Below, one piece after another: positions 40,729-49,790 of a stretch of 64,000 nt of DNA. This DNA comes from Bacillota bacterium (GTDB lineage Bacteria; Bacillota; Clostridia; Acetivibrionales; JAEZXR01), in NCBI GenBank assembly GCA_023419605.1, contig JAEZXR010000052.1, positions 1 to 64,000 on the forward strand, read 5' to 3'. The notes under the pieces were generated by a model. That model did not search any database. It saw only the letters and a program-made list of their open reading frames with translations, and was not told the DNA's origin. The position numbers were made by a program, and so were the translations under genes. Positions within the stretch are counted from its first letter, which is position 1, and each line of letters starts with the position of its first letter.

Positions 40729-41526
40729 ATGAATAAAAAGTTGTATTTTAATTTAGTATTTTTTGTGCTGGGCACATTTGTTGTTTTAACCATGGGAACC
40801 ATCATAGGGATAAATTTTGTTAAAGACAGCCGTTTGCTGGCTCGGCCTGTTATGGCTCAGGATTCCGGAAATCAGGCTCAGGGACCGCAGCCTACACCTG
40901 TGAAAGCGAAGAAAAATGAAGAAACCAAAATAGAAGGCTCCAATGGTACCTATGTTTATAAAAGAAGTCCTGATCCGGTGAAGAGTACTCCAAAGCCGAC
41001 AGTATCTCCGACTCCTCAGGGAACTGCCACCCCCGGCCTGCAAACTCCCGTTCCGACACCTACACCCAATACGACTCCGGGTGGAACAGCAACGCCAGGA
41101 GGCACCACCAAACCGGGGACAACTACAACGCCAGGGGGAACTACAACTCCGGGAGCAACGCCCACGCCGGGGACAACTACAACACCGGGCGGTACCACAA
41201 CACCCGGTACGACCACAAACCCCAGTCCTACTGCGCCACCAAAGAGTTTGGTATCAGGACAGGTTAAAGTAGAGGTAGTGAACCGGTCCAGTCAGAAGGA
41301 TCTTGCAGAGAAGGTGCGTCAAAAGCTGGAAAACGCGGGGTTTGAGGTAAGTGCAGGAAATGATCCTTCCATCAGTGCTGTAAGAACGGAAATCATCCTT
41401 CGGAAGGAAAACCCTGAGGCGCAGAAGGTTAGCGGCGTAGTTAAAGCTTCCAAGGTCAGCACTCAGTTAGACCCCAACAGCAGGTATGATGTTACCATTA
41501 TTATCGGAGATGATTACGCCCAATAA
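40729..41526 (+). CDS. membrane-anchored LytR_C domain protein with Thr/Pro/Gly linker
   Basis: 265 residues. N-terminal membrane anchor at about 5-32 (KLYFNLVFFVLGTFVVLTM). A long low-complexity linker at about 85-170 is made of TTTPG, GGTTTPG and TATPG repeats, which probably spans the cell wall and may be glycosylated. About 173-265 is a LytR C-terminal (LytR_C/DUF1706-like) domain starting VKVEVVNRSSQKDLAEKVRQKL. The LytR-CpsA-Psr catalytic domain that usually precedes LytR_C in this locus is absent, so the protein cannot transfer wall polymers itself. RBS AAGGAGG, 10 bp after yqeK. Confidence 0.85.
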   Translation: MNKKLYFNLVFFVLGTFVVLTMGTIIGINFVKDSRLLARPVMAQDSGNQAQGPQPTPVKAKKNEETKIEGSNGTYVYKRSPDPVKSTPKPTVSPTPQGTATPGLQTPVPTPTPNTTPGGTATPGGTTKPGTTTTPGGTTTPGATPTPGTTTTPGGTTTPGTTTNPSPTAPPKSLVSGQVKVEVVNRSSQKDLAEKVRQKLENAGFEVSAGNDPSISAVRTEIILRKENPEAQKVSGVVKASKVSTQLDPNSRYDVTIIIGDDYAQ

Positions 41527-41565
41527 CAGGAGAAGGAATAGGGAAGCAGGAAAAAAGAATACTAT

Positions 41566-41622
41566 AAAAGTAAGGAAAACAATGCATGCTCTTCCGGCAA
41601 AAAAATTGTTTTCCTTACTTTT
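41566..41622 (+). terminator. long-stem terminator after the LytR_C gene
   Basis: 18-bp stem AAAAGTAAGGAAAACAAT and its complement ending CTTACTTTT. Confidence 0.85.
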
Positions 41623-41638
41623 AATTGCCATATTTTAA

Positions 41639-41647
41639 TGGTATAAT
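41639..41647 (+). promoter_or_regulatory. extended -10 promoter upstream of rsfS
   Basis: TGGTATAAT directly after the terminator; the same extended -10 sequence as upstream of nadD. Confidence 0.5.
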
Positions 41648-41778
41648 TTTATACTATATGGAATGCACTTAAACCCGATATTTCGAGAAGCGTGCAGCCG
41701 AAGGTTTTGGGGATCGTATGCGCCGAAAGGTTATTGGTTTATTGTACTTCTATAGGCACAGAGAAAGGACGGAAAACG

Positions 41779-42120
41779 TTGGAAGCGAAAAATAAGCTGG
41801 ATAAAATTGTTGAATTTCTTGAGGAAAAAAAGGCCAGGGATATTCAGGTTGTAAATATCGGAGATATATCCATTTTGGCAGATTATTTTGTTATATGCAG
41901 CGGTACATCCACGACTCATATAAGAGCTTTGGCAGATGAGCTGGAGTTTAAAATGAAGGAACAGGGCGTTGCGGCTTTTCACCAGGAGGGGTATGACACT
42001 GCAAGATGGATTCTATTGGATTTCGGTGAAGTCATAGTGCACATTTTCCACGATGAAGACAGGCAGTTCTACAACCTGGAAAGGTTATGGGCTGACGGTA
42101 TTGTAACATATAGAAAATAA
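41779..42120 (+). CDS. rsfS: ribosome silencing factor
   Basis: RsfS/YbeB binds uL14 and blocks subunit joining under starvation. 113 residues from TTG 41779, preceded by AAAGGACGG; the longer open frame from 41692 has no RBS. Motifs: LEEKKARDIQVVNIGDIS, ADYFVICSGTSTTHIRALAD and WILLDFGEVIVHIFHDEDRQFYNLERLW. Confidence 0.95.
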   Translation: MEAKNKLDKIVEFLEEKKARDIQVVNIGDISILADYFVICSGTSTTHIRALADELEFKMKEQGVAAFHQEGYDTARWILLDFGEVIVHIFHDEDRQFYNLERLWADGIVTYRK

Positions 42121-42171
42121 AAAGCGGGCAGTCACACTGCCCCAATATTTTATAAGGAAGTGTATAGGAAG

Positions 42172-44580
42172 ATGGTTGAATATAGCCCAAAGGAAATTGA
42201 GAAAAAGTGGCAGGATATATGGGAAAAGGAAGGGGTCTTCTATGCGTCGGAGGATAAGTCCAAGCCGAAGTTCTATGCCCTGATTGAATTTCCCTACCCA
42301 TCGGGACAAGGACTGCACGTAGGACATCCAAGACCCTATACGGCATTGGATATCGTGGCAAGAAAGCGGAGAATGGAAGGATATAATGTCCTGTACCCCA
42401 TTGGCTGGGATGCTTTCGGTTTGCCTACGGAAAACTATGCCATCAAAAACAAGATTCACCCCAAGGTGGTAACGGAAAGAAATGTGGCACGGTTTAAGTC
42501 ACAGTTGAAGGCGTTGGGCCTCTCTTTCGACTGGTCAAGGGAGATTAATACCACAGACCCGGAATACTACAAATGGACCCAGTGGATCTTTCTGAAGCTA
42601 TTTGAAAAAGGGCTGGCCTATAAGAAGGAAACTGCTATTAACTGGTGTACCGAGTGTAAAGTCGGGCTTGCCAATGAAGAAGTGGTGAATGGCGTTTGTG
42701 AGCGCTGCGGCTCTGAAGTAGTAAGAAAAGTAAAGAACCAGTGGATGCTGAAAATTACCGAATATGCGGAAAGACTGATCAATGACCTGGATTTGGTTGA
42801 TTACATAGAGAGAGTCAAAATACAGCAGAAAAACTGGATTGGACGTTCCGAAGGCATGGAGGTTGACTTTAAAACCACACTGGGGAATGCACTCCGGGTG
42901 TATACAACCCGGCCTGATACCTTGTTTGGCGTTACTTACATGGTGATTTCTCCGGAACATCCCCTGCTGGAAGAATTAAAGGATACCATCACCAACTTCG
43001 ACGCCATTGAGGAATATAGGGTTTTCGCCGGCAAAAAATCGGACTTTGAAAGAACGGAAATGGCAAAGGAAAAAACCGGTGTACAGATTGAAGGCCTTAA
43101 GGCTGTAAACCCTGTGAACGGCAAGGAAATCCCCGTGTGGGTGTCTGACTATGTATTGATGTCCTACGGTACGGGTGCTATTATGGCAGTTCCGGGGCAT
43201 GACACAAGAGACTGGGAATTTGCGAAGAAGTTTAACCTGCCCATTATCGAGGTTGTGGCTGGCGGAAATGTGGAAGAAGCGGCCTTTGCGGACATTGAAA
43301 ATGGTACCATGGTAAACTCCGATTTCCTCAACGGGCTTGAAGTAGCGGCTGCGAAGAAAAAAATCAGTGATTGGCTGGAAGAGAAGGGCCTTGGACAGAG
43401 AAAAGTTAATTATAAATTGAGGGACTGGGTATTCTCCCGCCAGAGGTACTGGGGTGAACCGATTCCCTTGGTGTACTGTGAAGAATGCGGTTGGGTTCCC
43501 GTACCGGAAGATAAGCTGCCCTTGACATTGCCCGAAGTGGAAAGCTACGAGCCCACCGATACGGGAGAGTCTCCCTTGGCAAACATCCGGAGCTGGGTTG
43601 AAACTACCTGTCCGAAGTGTGGAGGAAAAGCAGAGCGGGAAACGGATACCATGCCCCAATGGGCGGGTTCCTCCTGGTACTTCCTGCGTTACATCGATCC
43701 TCATAACACAAAAGAATTAGCCAGCAAGGAGAATTTGGACTACTGGATTCCCGTTGACTGGTACAATGGCGGAATGGAGCATACTACACTGCATCTCCTG
43801 TATTCCAGGTTCTGGCATAAATTCCTGTATGATTGCAACATTGTACCGACGCCGGAGCCTTACCGGAAAAGAACCTCCCATGGTATGATTCTGGGCGAGA
43901 ACGGTGAGAAGATGTCAAAGTCCAGAGGGAATGTTGTAAATCCGGATGATATCATTAATGAATTCGGAGCAGACACGCTTCGCCTTTATGAAATGTTTAT
44001 CGGAGACTTCGAGAAGAGCGTACCCTGGTCGCAGAACGGTGTCAAGGGTTGCAGAAGATTCCTGGACCGGGTATGGAGATTACAGGGGAACCTGGTGGAT
44101 GGAAATGAATACTCAAAAGAACTTGAAACTGCAATGCACAGGACGATCAAGAAAGTTACACTGGATTGTGAAAACCTGAAATTCAATACAGCCATTGCGG
44201 CATTGATGTCCCTGCTGAATGACTTCAATAGCCAGGATCGGGTAAACAAGGCTGAAATGAGGACTTTCCTGACACTGTTGAATCCTATAGCGCCGCATAT
44301 ATCGGAAGAGCTGTGGGCTATATTGGGATTTGAAGGTATGGTAAATCAGCAGGCCTGGCCGAAATGGGATGAAGCAAAGACCATAGAGGACCAGGTGGAA
44401 ATTGTAATCCAGTTCAATGGGAAGCTGAGAGAAAAGATCATGGTATCTTCAGGACTGGATAAGCAGCAGACGGAAGAGATTGCCATGAAGGACGAAAAGG
44501 TTGCTGCCTTACTGGAAGGCAAGACGGTGGTGAAGGTAATTGCTGTTCCAGGAAAACTAGTAAATATCGTAGTGAAATAA
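42172..44580 (+). CDS. leuS: leucyl-tRNA synthetase
   Basis: 802 residues, class Ia. The HIGH motif is HVGH in GQGLHVGHPRPYTALD, and KMSKS is GEKMSKSRGNVVNP. The CP1 editing domain is present at about 220-415, with the T-rich (YTTRPDTLFG) and GTGAIMAVPGHD editing motifs. Zn-type cysteines CTECKVGLANEE and CPKCGG are visible. Start is ATG 42172; GTG 42160 is also in frame. A GGGCAG / CTGCCC hairpin lies at about 42126-42142, but no T-box is seen upstream. Confidence 0.97.
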   Translation: MVEYSPKEIEKKWQDIWEKEGVFYASEDKSKPKFYALIEFPYPSGQGLHVGHPRPYTALDIVARKRRMEGYNVLYPIGWDAFGLPTENYAIKNKIHPKVVTERNVARFKSQLKALGLSFDWSREINTTDPEYYKWTQWIFLKLFEKGLAYKKETAINWCTECKVGLANEEVVNGVCERCGSEVVRKVKNQWMLKITEYAERLINDLDLVDYIERVKIQQKNWIGRSEGMEVDFKTTLGNALRVYTTRPDTLFGVTYMVISPEHPLLEELKDTITNFDAIEEYRVFAGKKSDFERTEMAKEKTGVQIEGLKAVNPVNGKEIPVWVSDYVLMSYGTGAIMAVPGHDTRDWEFAKKFNLPIIEVVAGGNVEEAAFADIENGTMVNSDFLNGLEVAAAKKKISDWLEEKGLGQRKVNYKLRDWVFSRQRYWGEPIPLVYCEECGWVPVPEDKLPLTLPEVESYEPTDTGESPLANIRSWVETTCPKCGGKAERETDTMPQWAGSSWYFLRYIDPHNTKELASKENLDYWIPVDWYNGGMEHTTLHLLYSRFWHKFLYDCNIVPTPEPYRKRTSHGMILGENGEKMSKSRGNVVNPDDIINEFGADTLRLYEMFIGDFEKSVPWSQNGVKGCRRFLDRVWRLQGNLVDGNEYSKELETAMHRTIKKVTLDCENLKFNTAIAALMSLLNDFNSQDRVNKAEMRTFLTLLNPIAPHISEELWAILGFEGMVNQQAWPKWDEAKTIEDQVEIVIQFNGKLREKIMVSSGLDKQQTEEIAMKDEKVAALLEGKTVVKVIAVPGKLVNIVVK

Positions 44581-44602
44581 GAAAAATATAAGTAGAATCA
44601 GG

Positions 44603-44642
44603 TAGACAGCCGGTGAAGGAGAATTTCTTTACCGGCTGTCTA
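44603..44642 (+). terminator. hairpin terminator after leuS
   Basis: TAGACAGCCGGT / ACCGGCTGTCTA stem followed by an AT-rich tail; weak T-run. Confidence 0.7.
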
Positions 44643-44662
44643 TAAACTTTTGGGGGACAATC

Positions 44663-46021
44663 GTGGTTATTGATGAGTCGAATATAAAAAAAAGTGTTAT
44701 ACAGCTGGTACTGCCATCGGTGGCTGAGCAGGTGCTGATGATGGTTGTCGGAGTCGTTTCAACAATATTTGTAGGGCATTTGGGAAAGGAAGCAGTTTCA
44801 GCCGTAGGATTGATCAATACGGTGGTTGGATTTATCAATGCACTTTTTGTGGCATTGTCCACAGGGTGTACTGTTCTAGTGGCAAGATTGATTGGGGAAA
44901 AACTGATGGATAAAGCCAAGAGTGCTATCCGCCAGTCTGTGATACTGGGTGCTGTTGTATCCATCTTGGTTTGTGCGCTTTGCTATATATTTTCCCTCAG
45001 CATGATTCGCTTGCTGTTTAGCAGTGCAGAGCTTCAAGTGGTAGAGATGGCCGATACCTACCTTCGCATTACGCTTATTACTTTCCCACTGGCCTTGTTA
45101 AATGTCATCATAAGTGGAAGCCTGCGGGGGGCAGGGGATACGAAAACACCCATGTATATTGCTACTATAGTTAATATAATAAATATCGCTCTCAGCGGTA
45201 TTTTAATCTTTGGCGTTACCTTGTTTTCACATAAAATCGGCGGCTATGGATTTGTGGGAGCGGCAGTAGCGGTTGCAATTTCCCGTGCAGTTGGAGGGAT
45301 TCTCAGTATTTTGGTCTTTTATAATCCCAAAGGGATGATACAGCTGAATCTCTTTGAAAAGGTGCAATTTGATGTTAGCTTGATGGGACGGATCCTGCAT
45401 GTGGGCTTTCCTGCCGCTATTGAACAATTGGTAATGCAGGGAGGCTTCCTGGTGCTTCAGATCGTGATTTCCGGCATGGGAACTGCAGCCATTGCCTCCT
45501 ACCAAATCGTAATGTCTATAAACTCCATTTGTTTTATACCCATCTGGGGCTTTGGAATTGCAGCAACGACCATGATTGGGCAAAGTCTCGGAGCTAAAAA
45601 GCCTGAATTGGCGGAGAAGTGCGGATGGGATATACTAAAAATGGGCATGCCCACCACTGTGGTTCTGGCTCTTGCTGTTTTCGTATTGTCCGGCTTCCTT
45701 GTGAATGTATATAGCACAGACCCGGAGGTGCGTACCATTGGAGTTTCTGCCATTCGGATTTTTACCCTCTCCCAGCCTTTTCTTACTATGATCGTTGTAT
45801 TTTCGGGGGCTTTACGGGGAGCTGGAGATATTATGTATGTCATGGTTACCAGCTTTGTAGGCATTTGGGCCTTTCGAATCCTGATTACCGTGCTGCTGGA
45901 CAGTTTGTTCGGGATGGGGATTATGGGAGTGTGGATTGCTTTGTGTCTGGATTATTTTATCCGTGCGCTGATGTACCTCCATCGATATCGACGGGGAAGA
46001 TGGAAAGAGATTGTAATTTAA
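44663..46021 (+). CDS. MATE family efflux transporter
   Basis: 452 residues, start GTG 44663 with GGGGGA upstream. Twelve hydrophobic segments in two homologous halves. Landmarks: PSVAEQVLMMVVGVVSTIFVGHLG near the N-terminus, SGSLRGAGDTKTPM and, in the second half, FSGALRGAGDIMYV; the repeated LRGAGD confirms the MATE fold. Exports cationic drugs or metabolites by Na+ or H+ antiport; substrate unknown. Separated from leuS by a hairpin and convergent with the acyl-CoA synthetase genes. Confidence 0.94.
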   Translation: MVIDESNIKKSVIQLVLPSVAEQVLMMVVGVVSTIFVGHLGKEAVSAVGLINTVVGFINALFVALSTGCTVLVARLIGEKLMDKAKSAIRQSVILGAVVSILVCALCYIFSLSMIRLLFSSAELQVVEMADTYLRITLITFPLALLNVIISGSLRGAGDTKTPMYIATIVNIINIALSGILIFGVTLFSHKIGGYGFVGAAVAVAISRAVGGILSILVFYNPKGMIQLNLFEKVQFDVSLMGRILHVGFPAAIEQLVMQGGFLVLQIVISGMGTAAIASYQIVMSINSICFIPIWGFGIAATTMIGQSLGAKKPELAEKCGWDILKMGMPTTVVLALAVFVLSGFLVNVYSTDPEVRTIGVSAIRIFTLSQPFLTMIVVFSGALRGAGDIMYVMVTSFVGIWAFRILITVLLDSLFGMGIMGVWIALCLDYFIRALMYLHRYRRGRWKEIVI

Positions 46022-46025
46022 ATGT

Positions 46026-46063
46026 AAAAGGGTTTGGCGATACTACTGCCAAACCCCTTTGTA
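46026..46063. terminator. bidirectional terminator
   Basis: AAAGGGTTTGGC / GCCAAACCC.CTTT stem between the convergent MATE and acyl-CoA synthetase genes. Confidence 0.85.
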
Positions 46064-46064
46064 T

Positions 46065-47783
46065 TTATTTTTTGTTTTCGATATAACGCTTGATCTTTTT
46101 CGTAGTAGTCTTTACAAATTCCGTTTCGCGGACGGTAAAATCCTGAATCCTCTTATACAGCGGCATGCTTTTATTTGCTATTTTAACTGCCTCATTCAAC
46201 AGGTTCCGAATATCATCCATGGATACATGAGGAACTTTGAGCTTTTCCTTTATGGCGTCAAAGTTAGGAACGATCTGAGCATTTACAAAGGTTTCCCCCG
46301 ATACTTCGTCGTATTTCCCCCAGACCATGGATTCCAGTACATAAGGACTCTTATTGATATAGGACTCCACCTCTTCAGGGAAAATGTTCTTGCCGTTTTT
46401 GGTCACAATTACGTTTTTGCTTCGTCCGGTAATAAAATAAAAACCATCCTTGTCCACATAGCCAAGGTCACCGGTACGCAGCCAACCGTCGTGGAGACAT
46501 GCGGCCGTTGCTTCCTCGTTTTTAAAATAACCCAACATGACATTGGGACCCTTAACCACCAGTTCACCAACTCCATCGGAGCCCGGATTGTCGATGCGGA
46601 TTTCCATTCCCGGAAGCGGAAGTCCGATAGAACCGTCCTTGTAGCTGTAATCACGGTTTCCAATGACAAGGGGCGCACATTCTGTCAGGCCATACCCCTG
46701 CAGCACCTTAATACCAAACTCGCGAAAATGCCTTGAAACCAGGGGTTCAATTCCTGCGGCACCGGTAAGGATGAGGCGCATCCGGCCGCCCATGTTCTCT
46801 TGAATTTGTTTGAAAAGTTCACGCCGTATATCGATTTTAAAAGCCTTCTGGAGGACGCTGCTGAGCGTAAGAGCTAATTTCAGCTTGCGCAGAGTCGCTT
46901 TTCCCTTCGCTGCCTGTTCCCAGATTTTCCTATGGACATTTTCCAGAAGAAGGGGAACTGTAAATAGCAGCGTGGGCTTATATTCCTTCAGGTTCTTCGA
47001 AATATACTTCAGACCCTCGTTAAAGGAGATGGTACCTCCTGCATAGATCATGGCGAGAAAGCCCAAGGTGCATTCATAGGTGTGGTGCATGGGCAAAATA
47101 GATAGACAGGAGTCCTCACTGGTAACATGAACCGTTGAAAGTACGGCTGTTATATTATAACAGATATTCCGATGGCTCAGCATGACTCCCTTGGCCAGGT
47201 CCGTGGTACCGGAAGTGAATAAAAGGATATTCATGCTGTCAGGATCAATTTTTGCATCGATAAAGGATCTCTCACCGGAGGAAATACGCTTTTTCCCCTC
47301 GTTGAGCAGGCTTGAAAAGGAAAGAAAATTTCCTTCATTCTCTGTAAGGTCCATATGGATAAAATATTGTAAAGAGGGCAGGGCGGCGGCTATTTTTTTC
47401 ATATCCTCCGCGTGCTTTCCGGAAAATACCACTGCGCTGGCGTTGGATCTTGCAAGAAGGTTTTCGATTTCGGATAAATGCAATTCCTTATCCATGGGTA
47501 CGATGATCCCGGTCCCGTTTACGGTAGACAGATAGGTTACAGCCCATTCATATCTGTTTTCACCGATTACAGCGACATATTTATCCTTGAGGCCAAGGCT
47601 GAGCAAAGCCGTACCGAAAGCATCAATATCCTCTTTGAAGGCAGAATATGTAATGCTTCTGAAGGAGCCATCCTTATTTTTTAAAAGGAAAGCATTCTTT
47701 GAACCGAAAAGTGTACTGCTCTGTTCCAACATATCTTTTAAATCTCTTATATTTCTTACATCATAAACGGATTTGTTTTTCAT
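46065..47783 (-). CDS. AMP-dependent long-chain acyl-CoA synthetase (paralogue 1)
   Basis: 572 residues, ANL superfamily. Activates a fatty or related carboxylic acid with ATP to acyl-AMP and then acyl-CoA. P-loop LLFTSGTTDLAKGVMLSHRN, A5 motif GYGLTECAPLV, A7 TGDLGYVDKDGFYFITGR, and the catalytic A10 lysine in VKTTTKKIKRYI. About 60 percent identical by eye to the next gene, with which it is tandem and co-directional (25 bp apart). Both lack membrane segments. Substrate not deducible. Confidence 0.9.
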   Translation of the reverse strand: MKNKSVYDVRNIRDLKDMLEQSSTLFGSKNAFLLKNKDGSFRSITYSAFKEDIDAFGTALLSLGLKDKYVAVIGENRYEWAVTYLSTVNGTGIIVPMDKELHLSEIENLLARSNASAVVFSGKHAEDMKKIAAALPSLQYFIHMDLTENEGNFLSFSSLLNEGKKRISSGERSFIDAKIDPDSMNILLFTSGTTDLAKGVMLSHRNICYNITAVLSTVHVTSEDSCLSILPMHHTYECTLGFLAMIYAGGTISFNEGLKYISKNLKEYKPTLLFTVPLLLENVHRKIWEQAAKGKATLRKLKLALTLSSVLQKAFKIDIRRELFKQIQENMGGRMRLILTGAAGIEPLVSRHFREFGIKVLQGYGLTECAPLVIGNRDYSYKDGSIGLPLPGMEIRIDNPGSDGVGELVVKGPNVMLGYFKNEEATAACLHDGWLRTGDLGYVDKDGFYFITGRSKNVIVTKNGKNIFPEEVESYINKSPYVLESMVWGKYDEVSGETFVNAQIVPNFDAIKEKLKVPHVSMDDIRNLLNEAVKIANKSMPLYKRIQDFTVRETEFVKTTTKKIKRYIENKK

Positions 47784-47808
47784 TATAACTCATACACTCC
47801 TTGAAACC

Positions 47809-49533
47809 TCAGCCTGTTTTTTGCGTATGTCTTTTTATCTTCTTTGTTGTAGTTTTTGCAAATTCTTCTTCCCTTATTGTAAAATGCCGTACATGCTTGT
47901 ACAGCGGCATGTACTTGTTAATCATCTTAACCTCCGCGCTTATGATAGCTTTAAGTTCTTCCGGTGGAATGGAGTCCACTTTGAGTTTCTGCTTAATAGC
48001 ATCAAAATCAGGCACGATTTGAGCACTTACCAAGGTTTCGCCGGAATTTTCATCCATGCTTCCGGAAACCAGTGATTCCAGTATAAACTCACTTTTATTG
48101 AGATAGGTTTCGACCTCCTCGGGGAAAATGTTCTTTCCGTTTTTCGTTACAATAACGTTTTTCTTTCTTCCGGTAATCCGGTAGAATCCCGACTCATCCA
48201 TAATGCCGAGATCACCTGTGTACAGCCATCCATCCTTTAATACCTTTTCTGTAGCCAGCTGGTTTTCAAAGTACCCCAGCATGACACTGTCTCCTTTAAC
48301 TACAATTTCACCGACTCCATCGCTGTCGGGATCGACGATTTTTACCAGAACGCCGGGAAGCGGCAGTCCGATAGAATCATTTCTATAAAACTCGTCCCGG
48401 TTCACTGTAACGATAGGAGAAAATTCTGACAAGCCATATCCTTGTAAAACATTTACACCGAAGGCTCTAAGCCCCTTTGCCACTTCGGGATCAAGGGCAG
48501 CAGCACCGGCAATGATTAATCGTATCTTACCGCCGATACTATCATGCACAGCTTTGAAAAGTTTCCTGCGAATATCGATGTTAAAGATGTTCAAAAGAAA
48601 ATTGCTTATAGCAAGAGCCGCCTTTAGTTTTAACTTGCCGCCCCTTTTTTTTCCAGCTTGATCCCAGATCTTCCGATACATGCTTTCCAGAATTAGAGGT
48701 ACCAACATTAACATGGTTGGACTGGTTTCCTTCAAATTCTTTGATATATGCTTTAATCCTTCATTGAAAGACAAGGCGCAACCGTTATAGACCATAACCA
48801 AAAATCCAGCCGTACATTCGTAGGTGTGATGCAAAGGAAGTATGGATAATGCAGAATCGTTGCTGTCGATGTAAAGCGCAGAAGTAACAGCCATAACGTT
48901 GGAGCATATATTTTTATGAGAAAGCATAACTCCTTTAGCCAAATCCGTGGTCCCGGAGGTGAAGATCAATACACTCATGACATCCGGGTTGATTTCTGCA
49001 TCAACAAACGAACGGTCACCGGAGGCTAGAAGCTCCCGGCCCCTTTTCAACAATTTCTTGTAGGAAAGCATATTGTTTTCATCCTGCTCAAGATCCATAT
49101 TAATAAAATACTTGACAGAGCTCAAAGTTGCGGAAATTGCCTTTATTTCCTTTGCATACTTTCCAGAGAATAAAATGGCCTTGGCGTTGGAACGCACCAG
49201 AAGATTTTCCAACTCCGCCAGTGGAAGCTCCTTGTCTAAAGGCACCACGACACCGGTTCCATTTACAACAGAAAGATAGGAGACACACCACTCGTAGCGG
49301 TTTTCTCCCAATACTGCAATAAAGCTGCCCTTTAAACCCAGATCAATCAGGGCAGTGCCGAGTGCATCAATATCCTTTTTGTATTCTGTAAACGTTATCT
49401 GTTTATACTGTCCATTACTTTGCTTGACCTGATAGGCAGCCTTGTTTCCAAATAGTTCAGCACTCTGGCTGACCATATCCTTTAAATCTCTGATCTGTCT
49501 GACCTTCGCATTATAAAGGGGTTTATTTGACAT
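47809..49533 (-). CDS. AMP-dependent long-chain acyl-CoA synthetase (paralogue 2)
   Basis: 574 residues. Same domains: LIFTSGTTDLAKGVMLSHKN, GYGLSEFSPIV (where paralogue 1 has the usual TECAP), TGDLGIMDESGFYRITGR and AKTTTKKIKRHT. First gene of the pair, with promoter TTACAA-N17-TATAAT upstream on the minus strand and GGAGGAGAGG before its ATG. The two-gene tandem points to duplication with divergence of the acid-binding pocket. Confidence 0.9.
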   Translation of the reverse strand: MSNKPLYNAKVRQIRDLKDMVSQSAELFGNKAAYQVKQSNGQYKQITFTEYKKDIDALGTALIDLGLKGSFIAVLGENRYEWCVSYLSVVNGTGVVVPLDKELPLAELENLLVRSNAKAILFSGKYAKEIKAISATLSSVKYFINMDLEQDENNMLSYKKLLKRGRELLASGDRSFVDAEINPDVMSVLIFTSGTTDLAKGVMLSHKNICSNVMAVTSALYIDSNDSALSILPLHHTYECTAGFLVMVYNGCALSFNEGLKHISKNLKETSPTMLMLVPLILESMYRKIWDQAGKKRGGKLKLKAALAISNFLLNIFNIDIRRKLFKAVHDSIGGKIRLIIAGAAALDPEVAKGLRAFGVNVLQGYGLSEFSPIVTVNRDEFYRNDSIGLPLPGVLVKIVDPDSDGVGEIVVKGDSVMLGYFENQLATEKVLKDGWLYTGDLGIMDESGFYRITGRKKNVIVTKNGKNIFPEEVETYLNKSEFILESLVSGSMDENSGETLVSAQIVPDFDAIKQKLKVDSIPPEELKAIISAEVKMINKYMPLYKHVRHFTIREEEFAKTTTKKIKRHTQKTG

Positions 49534-49571
49534 TATCTACCTCTCCTCCGCAATTTCATTCAATTAAAACC

Positions 49572-49600
49572 ATTATATCCTAAAGTTAGGTTTCTTGTAA
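49572..49600 (-). promoter_or_regulatory. sigma-A promoter for the acyl-CoA synthetase pair
   Basis: On the minus strand: TTACAA (49600-49595), a 17-bp spacer and TATAAT (49577-49572). Confidence 0.75.
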
Positions 49601-49723
49601 AACGCCGTCATCCATTTCCTGATAAATTCAATGAAGAATTTATGTTAAATAATGAGCAGCGATTTCTTCTATTAATATATTAAAGCAACTTCTCTATCAG
49701 TATATAAATCCTTTAACAAGTCA

Positions 49724-49754
49724 AAATCATGTATGTCGACATCATACATGATTT
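49724..49754 (-). terminator. hairpin after the carboxypeptidase gene
   Basis: AAATCATGTATG / CATACATGATTT, a perfect 12-bp stem downstream of the minus-strand D,D-carboxypeptidase gene; short T-run on that strand. Confidence 0.6.
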
Positions 49755-49790
49755 ATTCTGCAATCCTTATAAGCGAGGTATAGAAGTCAA

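Noticed and set aside
41016..41216. Tandem repeats in the Thr/Pro/Gly linker taken as a CRISPR or VNTR locus
   Set aside because: The units are in-frame codon repeats of a protein linker, unequal in length and without spacers.
42121..42171. Possible T-box before leuS
   Set aside because: The leader is about 50 bp after rsfS and lacks the T-box sequence; only a small GC hairpin is present.
46059..46736. 225-codon plus-strand frame
   Set aside because: Antisense to the first acyl-CoA synthetase gene and starting in a terminator; no RBS and no domain.
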